A program made the translations under genes and the position numbers. DNA of 64,000 nucleotides. Source: Oerskovia paurometabola (GTDB lineage Bacteria; Actinomycetota; Actinomycetes; Actinomycetales; Cellulomonadaceae). Positions 8,426-17,273 of this stretch are shown piece by piece. The notes beneath the pieces are model-generated. The model did no database searches, had not been told where the DNA came from, and worked only from the letters and a program-made list of their open reading frames with translations. Where the stretch lies: positions 3,100,001-3,164,000 of the forward strand of contig NZ_JAFBBV010000001.1 in assembly GCF_016907365.1 (NCBI RefSeq), given 5' to 3'. Position 1 is the stretch's first letter, and the number at the start of each line of letters is the position of its first letter.

Positions 8426-9732
8426 CGGTGTGTTCCCTTCGGCATCGGGGCGAGCCCGAACGGGGTGTTGGCCAGCACGAGCCGGCGGATGGGCCCGGTG
8501 AACGCGGGCCAGACGAGCGGGGTGGGTGGGGTGAGCGAGCCGAGGACCGCGGCGCGGCGCGCCCCGGTCGAGCGGCGGCGCTGGACTCCCTTGGCGGTGC
8601 CGGCGACCCCGTGCGCCGACAGGAAGCCGAGGAGCGCGAAGAGGTACGCCTCCTTGGCGTCGATGGGCATCCCGAGCTGGTCGGCCGTGAGGAGCTCGCA
8701 GCCGCCTGGCAGGTAGGCGCGGAGCCGCGCGAGCAGCGTCGGGTTGTGCGCGCCGCCGCCCGAGACGACGACGCGACGCACCTCGCGCTGGGGTGCCGAG
8801 GCGGTGTCGCCTGCGCTGCGTCGGTCGGTGGGGATCGACTGGGCCACGGTGAGCAGCCCTTCCGCGATGGTGACCGCGGTGAGCTCGGTGAGGGTCGCGA
8901 CGAGGTCGGGGCCCGTGAGGTCGGGGCGCACGGACGCGAGCTTGCGCGGCACGTAGGTCGCGTCGAACAGCTCGCGGCCGGTCGACTTGGGGGCCTTGGC
9001 CGCGAAGTAGGGGTCGTCGAGCAGGGCGCGCAGCGCGGCCTGGTCGACGGTCCCGGCGGCGCCCAGGGCGCCGTCGCGGTCGAACGGTTCGCCCGTGAGC
9101 TCGCGGGCCGCCAGGTCGATGAGGCAGTTGCCGGGTCCGGTGTCCCACCCGGTCACGGGCGCCTCGACCTCGCCGACGAGGGTGACGTTAGCGATCCCGC
9201 CGATGTTGAGCGCTGCGCTCAGCCCGGCCGGCGCGCCGTCGGGCGACTGCGGGTCGCGGCCGAGCCACAGGGCGTCGAGGACGCTCACGAGGGGCGCGCC
9301 CTGGCCGCCTGCGGCGATGTCGGCGACGCGGAAGTCGCTGATGACGGGTCGCTTGGTGCGCTCGGCGATCCAGGCGGCGTTGCCAAGCTGGAGGCTGCCG
9401 TGCGCGCGGGCGCCGACGACCCAGTGGTAGAGCGTCTGCCCGTGCGAGGCGACGAGGTCGACGTCGCCACCGGCGACGTCGTCGATGGCCTGGCGTCCGG
9501 CGCGGCCGAACTCCTGCCCGATGAGCGTGTCGAGCTGCGTGACCTCGCCCATGTCGACGGCGGCGGGCGGCAGCGCCTTGAGGATGCGTTCGCGCAGCGC
9601 GGCGGGCCACTCGTACTCGGTGTGCCCGAGGGGGCGCATGCGCAGGACCCCGTCGGGGCCGAGATGGAAGTCGGCGGCGGCCGCGTCGATCGCGTCGACC
9701 GACGTGCCGGAGGACAGGCCGAGGACGATCAT
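8422..9732 (-). CDS. anmK: Anhydro-N-acetylmuramic acid kinase
   Basis: 436 residues from ATG 9732. The enzyme opens and phosphorylates 1,6-anhydroMurNAc to MurNAc-6-phosphate for MurQ. Diagnostic motifs: GLSSGTSVDAID at residues 5-16 (ATP/substrate site), ASHGQTLYH, GGQGAPL, LNIGGIANVT, DTGPGNCLID and VSGGGAHNPTLL. It is about 65 residues longer than E. coli AnmK, with extra sequence near the C-terminus (GVQRRRSTGARRAAVLGS). Its ATG overlaps the nagZ stop and its stop overlaps the murQ start, each by 4 nt. Confidence 0.95.
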   Translation of the reverse strand: MIVLGLSSGTSVDAIDAAAADFHLGPDGVLRMRPLGHTEYEWPAALRERILKALPPAAVDMGEVTQLDTLIGQEFGRAGRQAIDDVAGGDVDLVASHGQTLYHWVVGARAHGSLQLGNAAWIAERTKRPVISDFRVADIAAGGQGAPLVSVLDALWLGRDPQSPDGAPAGLSAALNIGGIANVTLVGEVEAPVTGWDTGPGNCLIDLAARELTGEPFDRDGALGAAGTVDQAALRALLDDPYFAAKAPKSTGRELFDATYVPRKLASVRPDLTGPDLVATLTELTAVTIAEGLLTVAQSIPTDRRSAGDTASAPQREVRRVVVSGGGAHNPTLLARLRAYLPGGCELLTADQLGMPIDAKEAYLFALLGFLSAHGVAGTAKGVQRRRSTGARRAAVLGSLTPPTPLVWPAFTGPIRRLVLANTPFGLAPMPKGTHR

Positions 9733-11291
9733 CGGGTCACCTCCGAGGTGAGCGCGGTCAGCTGCCCGACGGCGGCGCGCGCGTTCGCGCGTCCGGTGCC
9801 GCAGGCGACGACCACGGTGGTCTGGTCCCCGAACCAGGCGGGGACGGCGTCGGGGAAGCCGGTGTGGACCGCGACGAGGTCGGGCCGGGCGGCGCGCAGG
9901 GCGTCGAGCATGCCTGCCTCGCGGCTGCCCGGGACGGGCTCGCGCGTGACGACGACCAGCGGGCGGGTCGGGCCGTCCGCCTGCCGTGCCGAGACCGCGG
10001 CGAGCGCGTCCTCCCACCCGGCCTGGTCGGAGAAGGCGTGGAGGGTCGTGTCAGGGAAGGCCCCGAGGATCGCGGTCTGGACGTGCTGGGCGGTGCGCCC
10101 GGCGGCGTGGTCGAACCGCTGGCGCAGGTCGACGACCTCGGGCGCGGGGCCGGACGGGTCGAGGTGCGTGGCGGGACCGTGGACGTGCACGGCACGCTCG
10201 GCGGCCTCCTGCCCGACGACGGCGAGCGCCTCGAGCGCGGCCGTCGCCTCCACGGGACCGCAGGTCGTGCCGGCAGCAGCCTGGAGCTCGCGCACCCGGC
10301 GGACCGTGCGTGCGGTGCGGGCTGCGGACTCACGGAGGCGCTCGACCGTGACCCTGCCCTCCTCGACCGCGGCGAGGAGCGCGGTCTGCGCCTGACGGAA
10401 CAGCGCCTCGTCGTCGCGACCGACCGTCGTGCCCAGGCACAGCAGGTCCGCGCCGCCCTCGATCGCCTGGACCGCGACCTCGCCGATCCCGTCGCCGCCC
10501 GTGACCGCGCCCATGTCGAGGGCGTCGGTGATGATGGGGCCGTCGAAGCCGAGCTCGCGCGCCACGAGGGCGGCAGCGGGCTCGAGCGACACGGGTCGAG
10601 GACCGATCGCGGGCACCAGCAGGTGCGCGGTCATGATCGAGTCGAGGTCGACGTCGGGCTCGAAGGCCCGCACGAACGGCGGCAGGTCGCGCTCACGGAT
10701 CGTGGCGAGCGAGTCGTCGACCACGGGCAGCGACAGGTGCGAGTCCACGTCGGTCGCGCCGTGCCCCGGGAAGTGCTTGCCGCACGCCCCGACTCCCGCG
10801 CGGTGCAGTCCCTGGACGAACGCGGCGCCGTGCCGGGACGCGAGCGCAGGCGTCGCGCCGAACGCACGGACGCCCACGACGGGGTTCTCCGTCCGGGAGT
10901 TGACGTCGAGCACGGGCGCGAGGTCGAGGTCGACGCCGGTCGCGGCGAGCAGCCGCCCGAGCGCGAGCGCGACCCGCTCGGTCAGGTCCTCGTCGTCGAT
11001 CGTCCCGAGGGCCGCCGCCCCCGGGATGCTCGACCCGGTCGCGGCCTCGAGCCGGCTGACGTCCCCGCCCTCCTCGTCGATCGCGATCAGCAGGTCGGGC
11101 GACACCTCGTGGAGGTGGGCCGAGAGCCGGGCGGTCGTGGCGACGTCGGGCGTGTTGTACGCGAAGTAGATGACTCCCGCGAGCCCCTCCTCGCAGGCCT
11201 CGAGGAGCCAGCCCGGGGCGTCGGTCCCCGTGAAACCGGGGAGCAGGACGCCGTTGACGGCGCGCAGCGCGTCGTGGTGCACGGTGGTCAT
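9729..11291 (-). CDS. nagZ: Beta-N-acetylglucosaminidase, GH3 (NagZ-like)
   Basis: 520 residues, ATG 11291. A glycoside hydrolase family 3 N-terminal barrel with IDEEGGDVSR (about residue 71), the KHFPGHG catalytic loop at 172-178 and the nucleophile Asp in IITDALDMG (Asp256). The remaining 200 residues form the GH3 C-terminal alpha/beta sandwich, as in longer Gram-positive NagZ proteins. No signal peptide is visible, so it should act in the cytoplasm on imported GlcNAc-MurNAc or GlcNAc-anhydroMurNAc, unlike secreted B. subtilis NagZ. Coupled by 4-nt overlaps to the permease before it and anmK after it. Confidence 0.92.
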   Translation of the reverse strand: MTTVHHDALRAVNGVLLPGFTGTDAPGWLLEACEEGLAGVIYFAYNTPDVATTARLSAHLHEVSPDLLIAIDEEGGDVSRLEAATGSSIPGAAALGTIDDEDLTERVALALGRLLAATGVDLDLAPVLDVNSRTENPVVGVRAFGATPALASRHGAAFVQGLHRAGVGACGKHFPGHGATDVDSHLSLPVVDDSLATIRERDLPPFVRAFEPDVDLDSIMTAHLLVPAIGPRPVSLEPAAALVARELGFDGPIITDALDMGAVTGGDGIGEVAVQAIEGGADLLCLGTTVGRDDEALFRQAQTALLAAVEEGRVTVERLRESAARTARTVRRVRELQAAAGTTCGPVEATAALEALAVVGQEAAERAVHVHGPATHLDPSGPAPEVVDLRQRFDHAAGRTAQHVQTAILGAFPDTTLHAFSDQAGWEDALAAVSARQADGPTRPLVVVTREPVPGSREAGMLDALRAARPDLVAVHTGFPDAVPAWFGDQTTVVVACGTGRANARAAVGQLTALTSEVTR

Positions 11292-12241
11292 CCCTTCACC
11301 GACCCAGCGGTCAGGCCGGAGGACAGGTTGCGCTGCACGAGGACGAAGAAGACGATCACGGGCAGCGTGATGAGGGTCGAGGCGGCCATGACGGCGCCCC
11401 AGTCGGTCGTGTTCTCGCCGAAGAACTTCTGCAGGCCGATCGGCACGGTGTACTTGGCCGACTGCTGGAGGAAGGTCAGGGCGAAGATGAACTCGTTCCA
11501 GGCGGTGATGAACGAGAAGACGCTCGTGGCGACGACGCCGGGGGCGACGAGCGGCAGCAGGATCTTCCAGAACATGCGGCCCCACGAGGCGCCGTCGAGG
11601 TACGCGGCCTCCTCGAGCTCGACCGGGACCGCCGCGACGAACCCGCGCAGCATCCAGATCGCGAACGACAGCGAGAAGGCGATGTAGACGATCGTCAGAC
11701 CCAGGAGCGAGTTGAGCATGCCGAGGGTGCGCATCTGGAGGAACAGCGGGATGACGAGCGCCTCGAGGGGCACCATCTGCACCATGAGGACGAGCACGAG
11801 GATCGACTTGCGGAAGCGGAACCTGAACCGGCTCACCGCGACGGCCGCGAGCAGCGCGAGCACCGACGAGAACACGACCGCGCCGATCGCGACGACGATC
11901 GAGTTGCGCAGGTAGTTGCCGAACCCTCCGTCGTCGATCACGGTCACGAAGTTGTCCCACGTGACGCCTGCGGGCAGGAGCCGTGCGCCACGGGTCGCGG
12001 CCTCGGGGTCGATCGCCGAGGAGAACATCCAGTACGCCGGGAACAGCGCGAAGGCGAGCAGCGCGACGATGCCCACGACCTTGCCCGCGGTGGGCAGCGG
12101 GCGCTTGCGTGCCTTGACCCGCAGGACCTGCGGGGGGCGCGGGGCGTTTCCGTCGATCGATGCGGCCGCCGTGCGACCCGTGCGACCCGCGCGGTCGGCC
12201 GTGGGCGGGGTGCTGGACGGGGTACCGGTCAGGGCGCTCAC
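11288..12241 (-). CDS. ABC sugar importer permease (MalG-like)
   Basis: 317 residues; GTG 12241 overlaps the stop of the partner permease (GTGA). Six transmembrane helices follow a 45-residue cytoplasmic tail rich in Thr/Ala/Arg. The EAA loop that docks the ATPase reads EEAAYLDGASWGRMFWKILLPLVAP. Typical of CUT1 oligosaccharide importers. With the binding protein and second permease it should bring in a wall-derived amino sugar or disaccharide, judged only from the following nagZ-anmK-murQ genes. No ATPase gene is nearby; a shared MsiK-type ATPase is the usual solution in actinobacteria. Confidence 0.88.
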   Translation of the reverse strand: MSALTGTPSSTPPTADRAGRTGRTAAASIDGNAPRPPQVLRVKARKRPLPTAGKVVGIVALLAFALFPAYWMFSSAIDPEAATRGARLLPAGVTWDNFVTVIDDGGFGNYLRNSIVVAIGAVVFSSVLALLAAVAVSRFRFRFRKSILVLVLMVQMVPLEALVIPLFLQMRTLGMLNSLLGLTIVYIAFSLSFAIWMLRGFVAAVPVELEEAAYLDGASWGRMFWKILLPLVAPGVVATSVFSFITAWNEFIFALTFLQQSAKYTVPIGLQKFFGENTTDWGAVMAASTLITLPVIVFFVLVQRNLSSGLTAGSVKG

Positions 12242-13254
12242 AGCTCCTCCTCCTTGAACAGGGTGCGCATGTACACGACGGTGATCCCGAGCAGGATCAG
12301 GGTGAGCAGCACGGCGATCGCCGAGCCCATCCCGTACTTGCCCTGCGCGAAGGACTGGATGTACGACCACACGCCGAGGTTGAAGACCTCCTTGTTGCCG
12401 CCGTTGCCGCCGGGCATCAGGTAGATCTGCGTGAAGACCTTGAAGTCCCAGATGGTCGACAGGATCGTGACGACCGCGAAGACGGGGCGCAGGATCGGTG
12501 CGGTGATGGTCCAGAACCGGCGCCAGGGCGTGGCGCCGTCCATCATCGCGGCCTCGTGCAGCTCCTTGGGGATCGTCAGCAGGCCCGCGAGGACCGTGAT
12601 CGCCACGAAGGGGAACCCGTGGTGCACGACGTTGAGGGTCGCGATCGCGTAGAAGCTCAGGCGCTCGGTGAACCAGTTCGTGGTCGCCGGGTCGATGAGA
12701 CCGACCGAGTCGAGCACCGAGGAGACCAGGCCGTTGAGGGGGTCGAAGATCCAGATCCACACGTACGTGCCGGTGATGGCGGGTACCGCCCAGGCGACCA
12801 TGATGGCCGTCGAGCAGATGGTGCGCCAGAACGTGCCGAGGTTGTTGAGGAACAGCGCGACGGCCGTGCCCAGGACCACCGTGAGGACGACGCACGCGAC
12901 CGCGAAGCCGATCGTGTTGGGCAGGACGACGGTCCACAGGAACGAGTCGCCGAAGATCGCGGCGTAGTTGTCGAAACCGATGTAGTTCGACTCGCCCGAG
13001 GCGATCTGCCGCAGGCCGTAGTCCTGCAGCGAGATCATCACGACGCGTGCCAGAGGCCACAGGAGCAGGACGCCGAGGACGCCGAGCGCGGGGGCCAGGA
13101 GCAGCCACGGGCGCAGCGGCGACTTGTGGCCGAGCACACCGTGCATGCCACGTCGGCCGGCGCTGCGGCGCGGGCTGGAGGAAGGGGCCGGGGCCGGAGC
13201 CCGGCGCGTCAGCTGGTCGGCCGACGCGCCGGGAACCGAGTGCAGATCTGCCAT
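12238..13254 (-). CDS. ABC sugar importer permease (MalF-like)
   Basis: 338 residues from ATG 13254. A basic, Pro-rich N-terminal 45 residues precede six transmembrane helices starting at RPWLLLAPALGVLGVLLLW. The EAA motif is HEAAMMDGATPWRRFWTITAPILRP. CUT1 family, pairing with the permease encoded immediately downstream. It starts 8 bases after the stop of the solute-binding lipoprotein gene. The substrate is inferred from context only. Confidence 0.88.
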   Translation of the reverse strand: MADLHSVPGASADQLTRRAPAPAPSSSPRRSAGRRGMHGVLGHKSPLRPWLLLAPALGVLGVLLLWPLARVVMISLQDYGLRQIASGESNYIGFDNYAAIFGDSFLWTVVLPNTIGFAVACVVLTVVLGTAVALFLNNLGTFWRTICSTAIMVAWAVPAITGTYVWIWIFDPLNGLVSSVLDSVGLIDPATTNWFTERLSFYAIATLNVVHHGFPFVAITVLAGLLTIPKELHEAAMMDGATPWRRFWTITAPILRPVFAVVTILSTIWDFKVFTQIYLMPGGNGGNKEVFNLGVWSYIQSFAQGKYGMGSAIAVLLTLILLGITVVYMRTLFKEEEL

Positions 13255-13261
13255 GGGCTCG

Positions 13262-14569
13262 TCAGGACCCGAAGGTCTCGTTCATGTCGGCGGCCGCGGT
13301 GTCGGCGGCCTCCTGCACCGTGGCGCTGCCCGAGAGGATCGACTGCAGCATCGTCTCGACCGTCTTCTTGCCCTGGATCTGGCCGTAGAGCGGCGTCACC
13401 GGGACCGAGGCGCCGGCCTCGACCATCTGCTGGGCGAACGGCGCGACGAGCGGGTCGTTCTCCTCGATGACCTTCTCCAGGAGCGAGGTCTGGCCGGGGA
13501 AGTAGCCGGACTGGTTGCCCCACTCCTGCGCGAACTTGCCGGTCGTCATCATCTCGACGAACTCCCACGCGAGGTCCTGCTTCTCGCTGGCCGCGAAGAC
13601 GCCCAGGTGCGAACCGCCGAGGAACGAGTCCGACAGGCCGTCGGTCTCACCCGGGATGGGGAACGCGCCGATCTTGTCGGCCATGTCCGGGACGTCCGTG
13701 AGGATCTTGCCCGGCGTCCAGCTGCCGGAGATCATCATGCCGACGTTGCCCTGCTCGAAGTTCGACAGGAGGTCGGTCTCCTTCCAGGTCGTCGCGGCCG
13801 CGGTCGACAGACCCGCGTCGGTCGCGAGGCCCGTGTAGAACTCGAGGCCCTTGACGGAGTCTGCGGAGTTGATCTCGGACTTCCAGGTGTCGCCGTCCTT
13901 GACGGCCAGGTCGCCGCCCGCACCCCAGATGAAGGGCATGGCGCCGTACTGGGAGTCACCGGCGATCGGGAAGGGGATGAGGCCGGGGTTGGCGGCCTTG
14001 AGCGTCTCGGCCGCGGCCTGGAGCTCTGCCCACGTCGTCGGGACCGCGATGCCGGCCGCGTCGAAGAGGTCCTTGCGGTAGATGACCGAGCGCACGCCGG
14101 CGTACCAGGGCATGCCGTACTGCGCGCCGTCGAGCGTCGCGGACTCGACGAGACCGGGCACGAGGTCCTCCTCGAGGCCCGCGTCCTTGATCCTGTCGGT
14201 CAGGTCGGACAGCGCGCCGACGTCGGCGAACTCACCGGTCCAGGTGGTGCCGAGCTCGGCGACGTCCGGCGTGGTGTTGCCCGCGATGGAGGTCGTGAAC
14301 TTGTCGTGGGCGCTGGCCCAGGGCTGGAACTCGATCTGGAGGTCGGCGCCCGTCTCTTCCTTGAACGCGGTGGTGACCTCGTCGAAGAAGGCGTCCCCGT
14401 CGGGGTTGGTGCCTTCCATGATCCAGACGGTGAGGGTCTCGCCGGTGTGGTCGGCGGAGGCTGCGTCCCCCGTGGCCTCGCCGCCGCCGTTGTCCCCACC
14501 GCCACATGCGGTGAGGCCGAGCGCCAGGAGGAGGGTGCCCGTGACGGCCACCGTGCTGCGTCGCTGCAT
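13262..14569 (-). CDS. Extracellular sugar-binding lipoprotein of ABC importer
   Basis: 435 residues, ATG 14569 after GAAAGGAAG. A lipoprotein signal peptide ends in the lipobox LTAC (Cys22), followed by a Gly/Asp-rich linker. The mature part is a family 1 solute-binding protein (LTVWIMEGTNPDGDAFFDEVTTAFKEE at its start; EWGNQSGYFPG and VTPLYGQIQGKKTVETML near the end). It is tethered outside the membrane and delivers ligand to the two permeases downstream. First gene of the six-gene operon; its 240-base upstream region has candidate operators. The ligand is probably a MurNAc- or GlcNAc-containing saccharide, inferred from the catabolic genes. Confidence 0.9.
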   Translation of the reverse strand: MQRRSTVAVTGTLLLALGLTACGGGDNGGGEATGDAASADHTGETLTVWIMEGTNPDGDAFFDEVTTAFKEETGADLQIEFQPWASAHDKFTTSIAGNTTPDVAELGTTWTGEFADVGALSDLTDRIKDAGLEEDLVPGLVESATLDGAQYGMPWYAGVRSVIYRKDLFDAAGIAVPTTWAELQAAAETLKAANPGLIPFPIAGDSQYGAMPFIWGAGGDLAVKDGDTWKSEINSADSVKGLEFYTGLATDAGLSTAAATTWKETDLLSNFEQGNVGMMISGSWTPGKILTDVPDMADKIGAFPIPGETDGLSDSFLGGSHLGVFAASEKQDLAWEFVEMMTTGKFAQEWGNQSGYFPGQTSLLEKVIEENDPLVAPFAQQMVEAGASVPVTPLYGQIQGKKTVETMLQSILSGSATVQEAADTAAADMNETFGS

Positions 14570-14671
14570 GCCGTGACTTCCTTTCTGGTCGGCTGCCGCG
14601 TCGCGGCCAGCCGTTCGTCCCTGCGGACCTGATCGTTCGTGGGGGCGTCGGATCGTCGACGCCCTTCGACT

Positions 14672-14717
14672 CTGAAACAAACTTACATCAGGTTGGGTGT
14701 TCGTGAAGATTACCGCC
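14672..14717. promoter_or_regulatory. Candidate operators upstream of the importer operon
   Basis: Between the divergent-facing neighbours, 14672-14691 is an imperfect palindrome with matching ends (CTGA...TCAG, containing TGAAAC), and 14702-14717 reads CGTGAAGATTACCGCC, similar to CGTGAAACTTCATGCC just before the kinase gene at 16084-16099. The MurR/RpiR regulator encoded at 17270 is the natural candidate. Inference from similarity of two sites only. Confidence 0.35.
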
Positions 14718-14810
14718 AACCACGGACAGAGGGAAGCCGGTCGCGAAGTTGTGACCTGTTGGTAACCTCGGCGACCCGGCACCACCCTCCGCCGCCCAGC
14801 GGCTACCGCG

Positions 14811-15860
14811 TCACGGCACGCGCGCGGTCCACTCCTCGGTCCCGAACTTCGTGCGCACGAGCTCCTCGGCCTGCGCGCGCTCGTCGGACGTCACCGCGCC
14901 CTCGACCGTGCGGTAGCGCGACCGGAAGTGCGCCTTGAAGGCCTCGATGACCTCCTCGCGCGCCATGCCGGTCTGCGAGCGCACCGGGTCGACGCGCTTG
15001 TTGGCGCTCTTGGTGCCCTTGTCGCTCATCTTCTCGCGGCCGATGCGCAGGACCTCGAGCATCTTGTCGGCGTCGATGTCGTACGCCATGGTCACGTGGT
15101 GCAACACCGCTCCCCCGCGCAGGCGCTTCTGCGCGGCGCCCGCGATCTTGCCGGCCGGGGACGCGATGTCGTTGAGCGGCTTGTAGGTGGCGTGCACGCC
15201 GACGTCGGCGAGCGCCCCCAGCACCCAGTCGTCGAGGAACGCGTACGAGCGCTCGAAGCTCAGGCCTTCGACGAGCGAGGCCGGGACGGTCAACGAGTAC
15301 GTGATGGTGTTGCCGGGCTCGACGAACATCGCCCCGCCGCCCGAGATCCGGCGCACCACGGTGATGCCGTGCTTCGCGGCCCCCTCGGGGTCGACCTCGT
15401 TCTTGAGCGACTGGAAGGACCCGATGATGACGGCGGGCGCCCCCCACTCCCAGATGCGCAGTGTGGGGCCACGCCGGCCGGCGTCGAGCTCCTCGGTGAG
15501 GACCTGGTCGAGCGCGAGGTGCATCGCGGGCTGCTCGGGCCCCTCGTGGATGATCTCGAAGACGTGGTCGTCCCAGCCGGTCGCGTGACCGAGCGCGCGA
15601 CGCACGGCGATCGCGACGGCCTCGGGCGAGAACCCGACCATGGTGATGTCGTCGGTCAGCACGGCCTCGATCGCACGCGTCAGGTCTGCGACGGTCGACG
15701 TCTCGGGCAGCCCGGTCAGGGCGGCGTTGATGTCGTCGAGCGCGTCGTCGGGCTCGAGGAAGAAGTCTCCGCTCAGCGCGACGCGGGACAGCCTCCCTTC
15801 GTCGGTCTCGACGTCGACCGCCACGAGCTTGCCACCGGGAACCTTGTACTCGCCTCTCAT
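14811..15860 (-). CDS. Lipoate-protein ligase family protein, accessory domain first
   Basis: 349 residues from ATG 15860. The first about 95 residues (EYKVPGGKLVAVDVE, ALSGDFFLEPDDALDDIN, MVGFSPEAVAIAV) look like the accessory domain that is C-terminal in E. coli LplA. The catalytic biotin/lipoate ligase domain follows: MHLALDQVL, WEWGAPAVIIGSFQS, VVRRISGGGAMFVEPGNTITYS and SPAGKIAGAAQKR with the likely lipoyl-AMP-contacting Lys. It probably transfers lipoate or octanoate to 2-oxoacid dehydrogenase E2 or GcvH. It lies alone between the two salvage operons, and its product has no obvious link to them. Confidence 0.8.
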   Translation of the reverse strand: MRGEYKVPGGKLVAVDVETDEGRLSRVALSGDFFLEPDDALDDINAALTGLPETSTVADLTRAIEAVLTDDITMVGFSPEAVAIAVRRALGHATGWDDHVFEIIHEGPEQPAMHLALDQVLTEELDAGRRGPTLRIWEWGAPAVIIGSFQSLKNEVDPEGAAKHGITVVRRISGGGAMFVEPGNTITYSLTVPASLVEGLSFERSYAFLDDWVLGALADVGVHATYKPLNDIASPAGKIAGAAQKRLRGGAVLHHVTMAYDIDADKMLEVLRIGREKMSDKGTKSANKRVDPVRSQTGMAREEVIEAFKAHFRSRYRTVEGAVTSDERAQAEELVRTKFGTEEWTARVP

Positions 15861-16083
15861 GGGCTCCACGGTACGTGCCGCGGGGCGCGACCCGGCGCTC
15901 CACGAGTCGCCCGGGCGCCGGGACACCTGGTGACCTGGCCCACAGGGAGGAGTAGCCTCCAAGCAGCAGGCCGCCGGCCGAGGGCCGAGGGCCGGGTCGA
16001 CGGGCCGGCCAAGGGCACCGCAGGACCTCCGTGCGCGAGGCCGGGTGAACCCGTTGGCACTTTTCTCCGCCCCGTGGCGCCAC

Positions 16084-16109
16084 CGTGAAACTTCATGCCA
16101 CAATGAGGC
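16084..16109 (+). promoter_or_regulatory. Promoter/operator region of the kinase-murR-dld operon
   Basis: TGAAACTTCA (16086-16095) is a short inverted repeat directly before ACAATG, only some 15 bases from the GTG start. A repressor bound here would cover the promoter. Likely target of the RpiR-type regulator in the same operon; shares CGTGAA--TT----CC with the site at 14702. Confidence 0.35.
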
Positions 16110-17273
16110 GTGACCAGCGCGCAGGACCACGACCCCGCCCTCCCGGAGGCCCGTGCAGACGCCCGGACGGCGCCGACGGGCCCCTCCCGCTGGATCGTCG
16201 CGATCGACGTCGGCGGGAGCGGCAGCCGCCTCCTCGCGGCCAGGCTCGGTGACGACACCGCAGCCGACGTCGGCCCCGACGCGCACCGCACGAGCCTCAC
16301 CGGACGCCCGGTCGCGATCGGCCCCGGCGGCAGCGACGTCGCCGAGGTCGTGCACGACCTCGGCGCGGCGTTCGTCGCCGCCTGGGCCGAGGCCCACGGC
16401 GAGCCCCCCGTGGTCGCGGCCGCCGCGGTCGGCGCGACGGGCGTCGCGACCCTCGTCCCGGACCCGACCGTCGTGCACGACGCGCTCCGCGCGAGCCTCG
16501 GCGCCGAGCGCACCGCGGTCGCCGCCGACGCCGTGACCGCCCACCTCGGAGCGCTCGGCGGCCGTGCCGGGGCGGTCGTCGCGGTCGGCACGGGCACGAT
16601 CGCCCTGGGCACGGACCTCGCGGGCACCTGGCGGCGCGTCGACGGCTGGGGACACCTCCTCGGCGACCTCGGCTCGGCGTCGTGGATCGGCGCGCACGGG
16701 CTGCGGGCGGCGCTCGGCGCGCACGACGGGCGCTCCACGGGTGGCTCGCGCCCGCTGCTCGCGGCCGCCACGACGCGGTTCGGCCCCGCCCCGACCTGGC
16801 CCGCACAGCTCTACACCCGCCCCGATCGCGCCCAGGTCCTCGGGTCGTTCACTCCCGACGTCGCGGCAGCCGCCGCCGCGGGCGACCCGGCGTCCGTGCA
16901 GATCCTCACCGAGGCCGGCCGGCACCTGGCCGAGTCGCTCGCGGCAGCCCTCGTTCCCGGGCTGCCGCCGCTCGCCGCGGCCACGGGCGGGGTGCTCAAC
17001 GCCGGTCCCGCCCTGACGGGCGCGCTCGCGCGCCGCTTCGCCGCGCTGCGTCCCGACGCCGAGCTCGTCCCTTCCGCGGGCACCCCGCTCGACGGCGCGC
17101 TGCACCTGGCCCGGCTGCTGGCCGAGGGCCCCGGCAGCACCGGTGCGATCGTCGCGCACGAACCGTGGCTGAGCCTCGCGGGCCACCCCCCGGAACCCGC
17201 ATCCGCCCCTGGCCCCCGAACCGACAGCCGCACCGCCGGCCACCCCGCACCGATCACAGGAGATCCGACATGA
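16110..17273 (+). CDS. BadF/BadG-family amino sugar kinase (MurK/NagK-like)
   Basis: 387 residues from GTG 16110. The BadF/BadG/BcrA/BcrD ATPase fold is shown by the phosphate-1 loop AIDVGGSGSR (31-40), AVGATG (about residues 108-113), VVAVGTGTIALG with WGHLLGDLGSASWIG, and ATGGVLNAGPAL near the end. In Clostridium, MurK of this family phosphorylates MurNAc and GlcNAc. That activity is needed here because uptake is by an ABC importer, which unlike a PTS delivers unphosphorylated sugar. It would yield MurNAc-6-P for MurQ or GlcNAc-6-P. Its stop overlaps the regulator start by 4 nt. Confidence 0.82.
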   Translation: MTSAQDHDPALPEARADARTAPTGPSRWIVAIDVGGSGSRLLAARLGDDTAADVGPDAHRTSLTGRPVAIGPGGSDVAEVVHDLGAAFVAAWAEAHGEPPVVAAAAVGATGVATLVPDPTVVHDALRASLGAERTAVAADAVTAHLGALGGRAGAVVAVGTGTIALGTDLAGTWRRVDGWGHLLGDLGSASWIGAHGLRAALGAHDGRSTGGSRPLLAAATTRFGPAPTWPAQLYTRPDRAQVLGSFTPDVAAAAAAGDPASVQILTEAGRHLAESLAAALVPGLPPLAAATGGVLNAGPALTGALARRFAALRPDAELVPSAGTPLDGALHLARLLAEGPGSTGAIVAHEPWLSLAGHPPEPASAPGPRTDSRTAGHPAPITGDPT

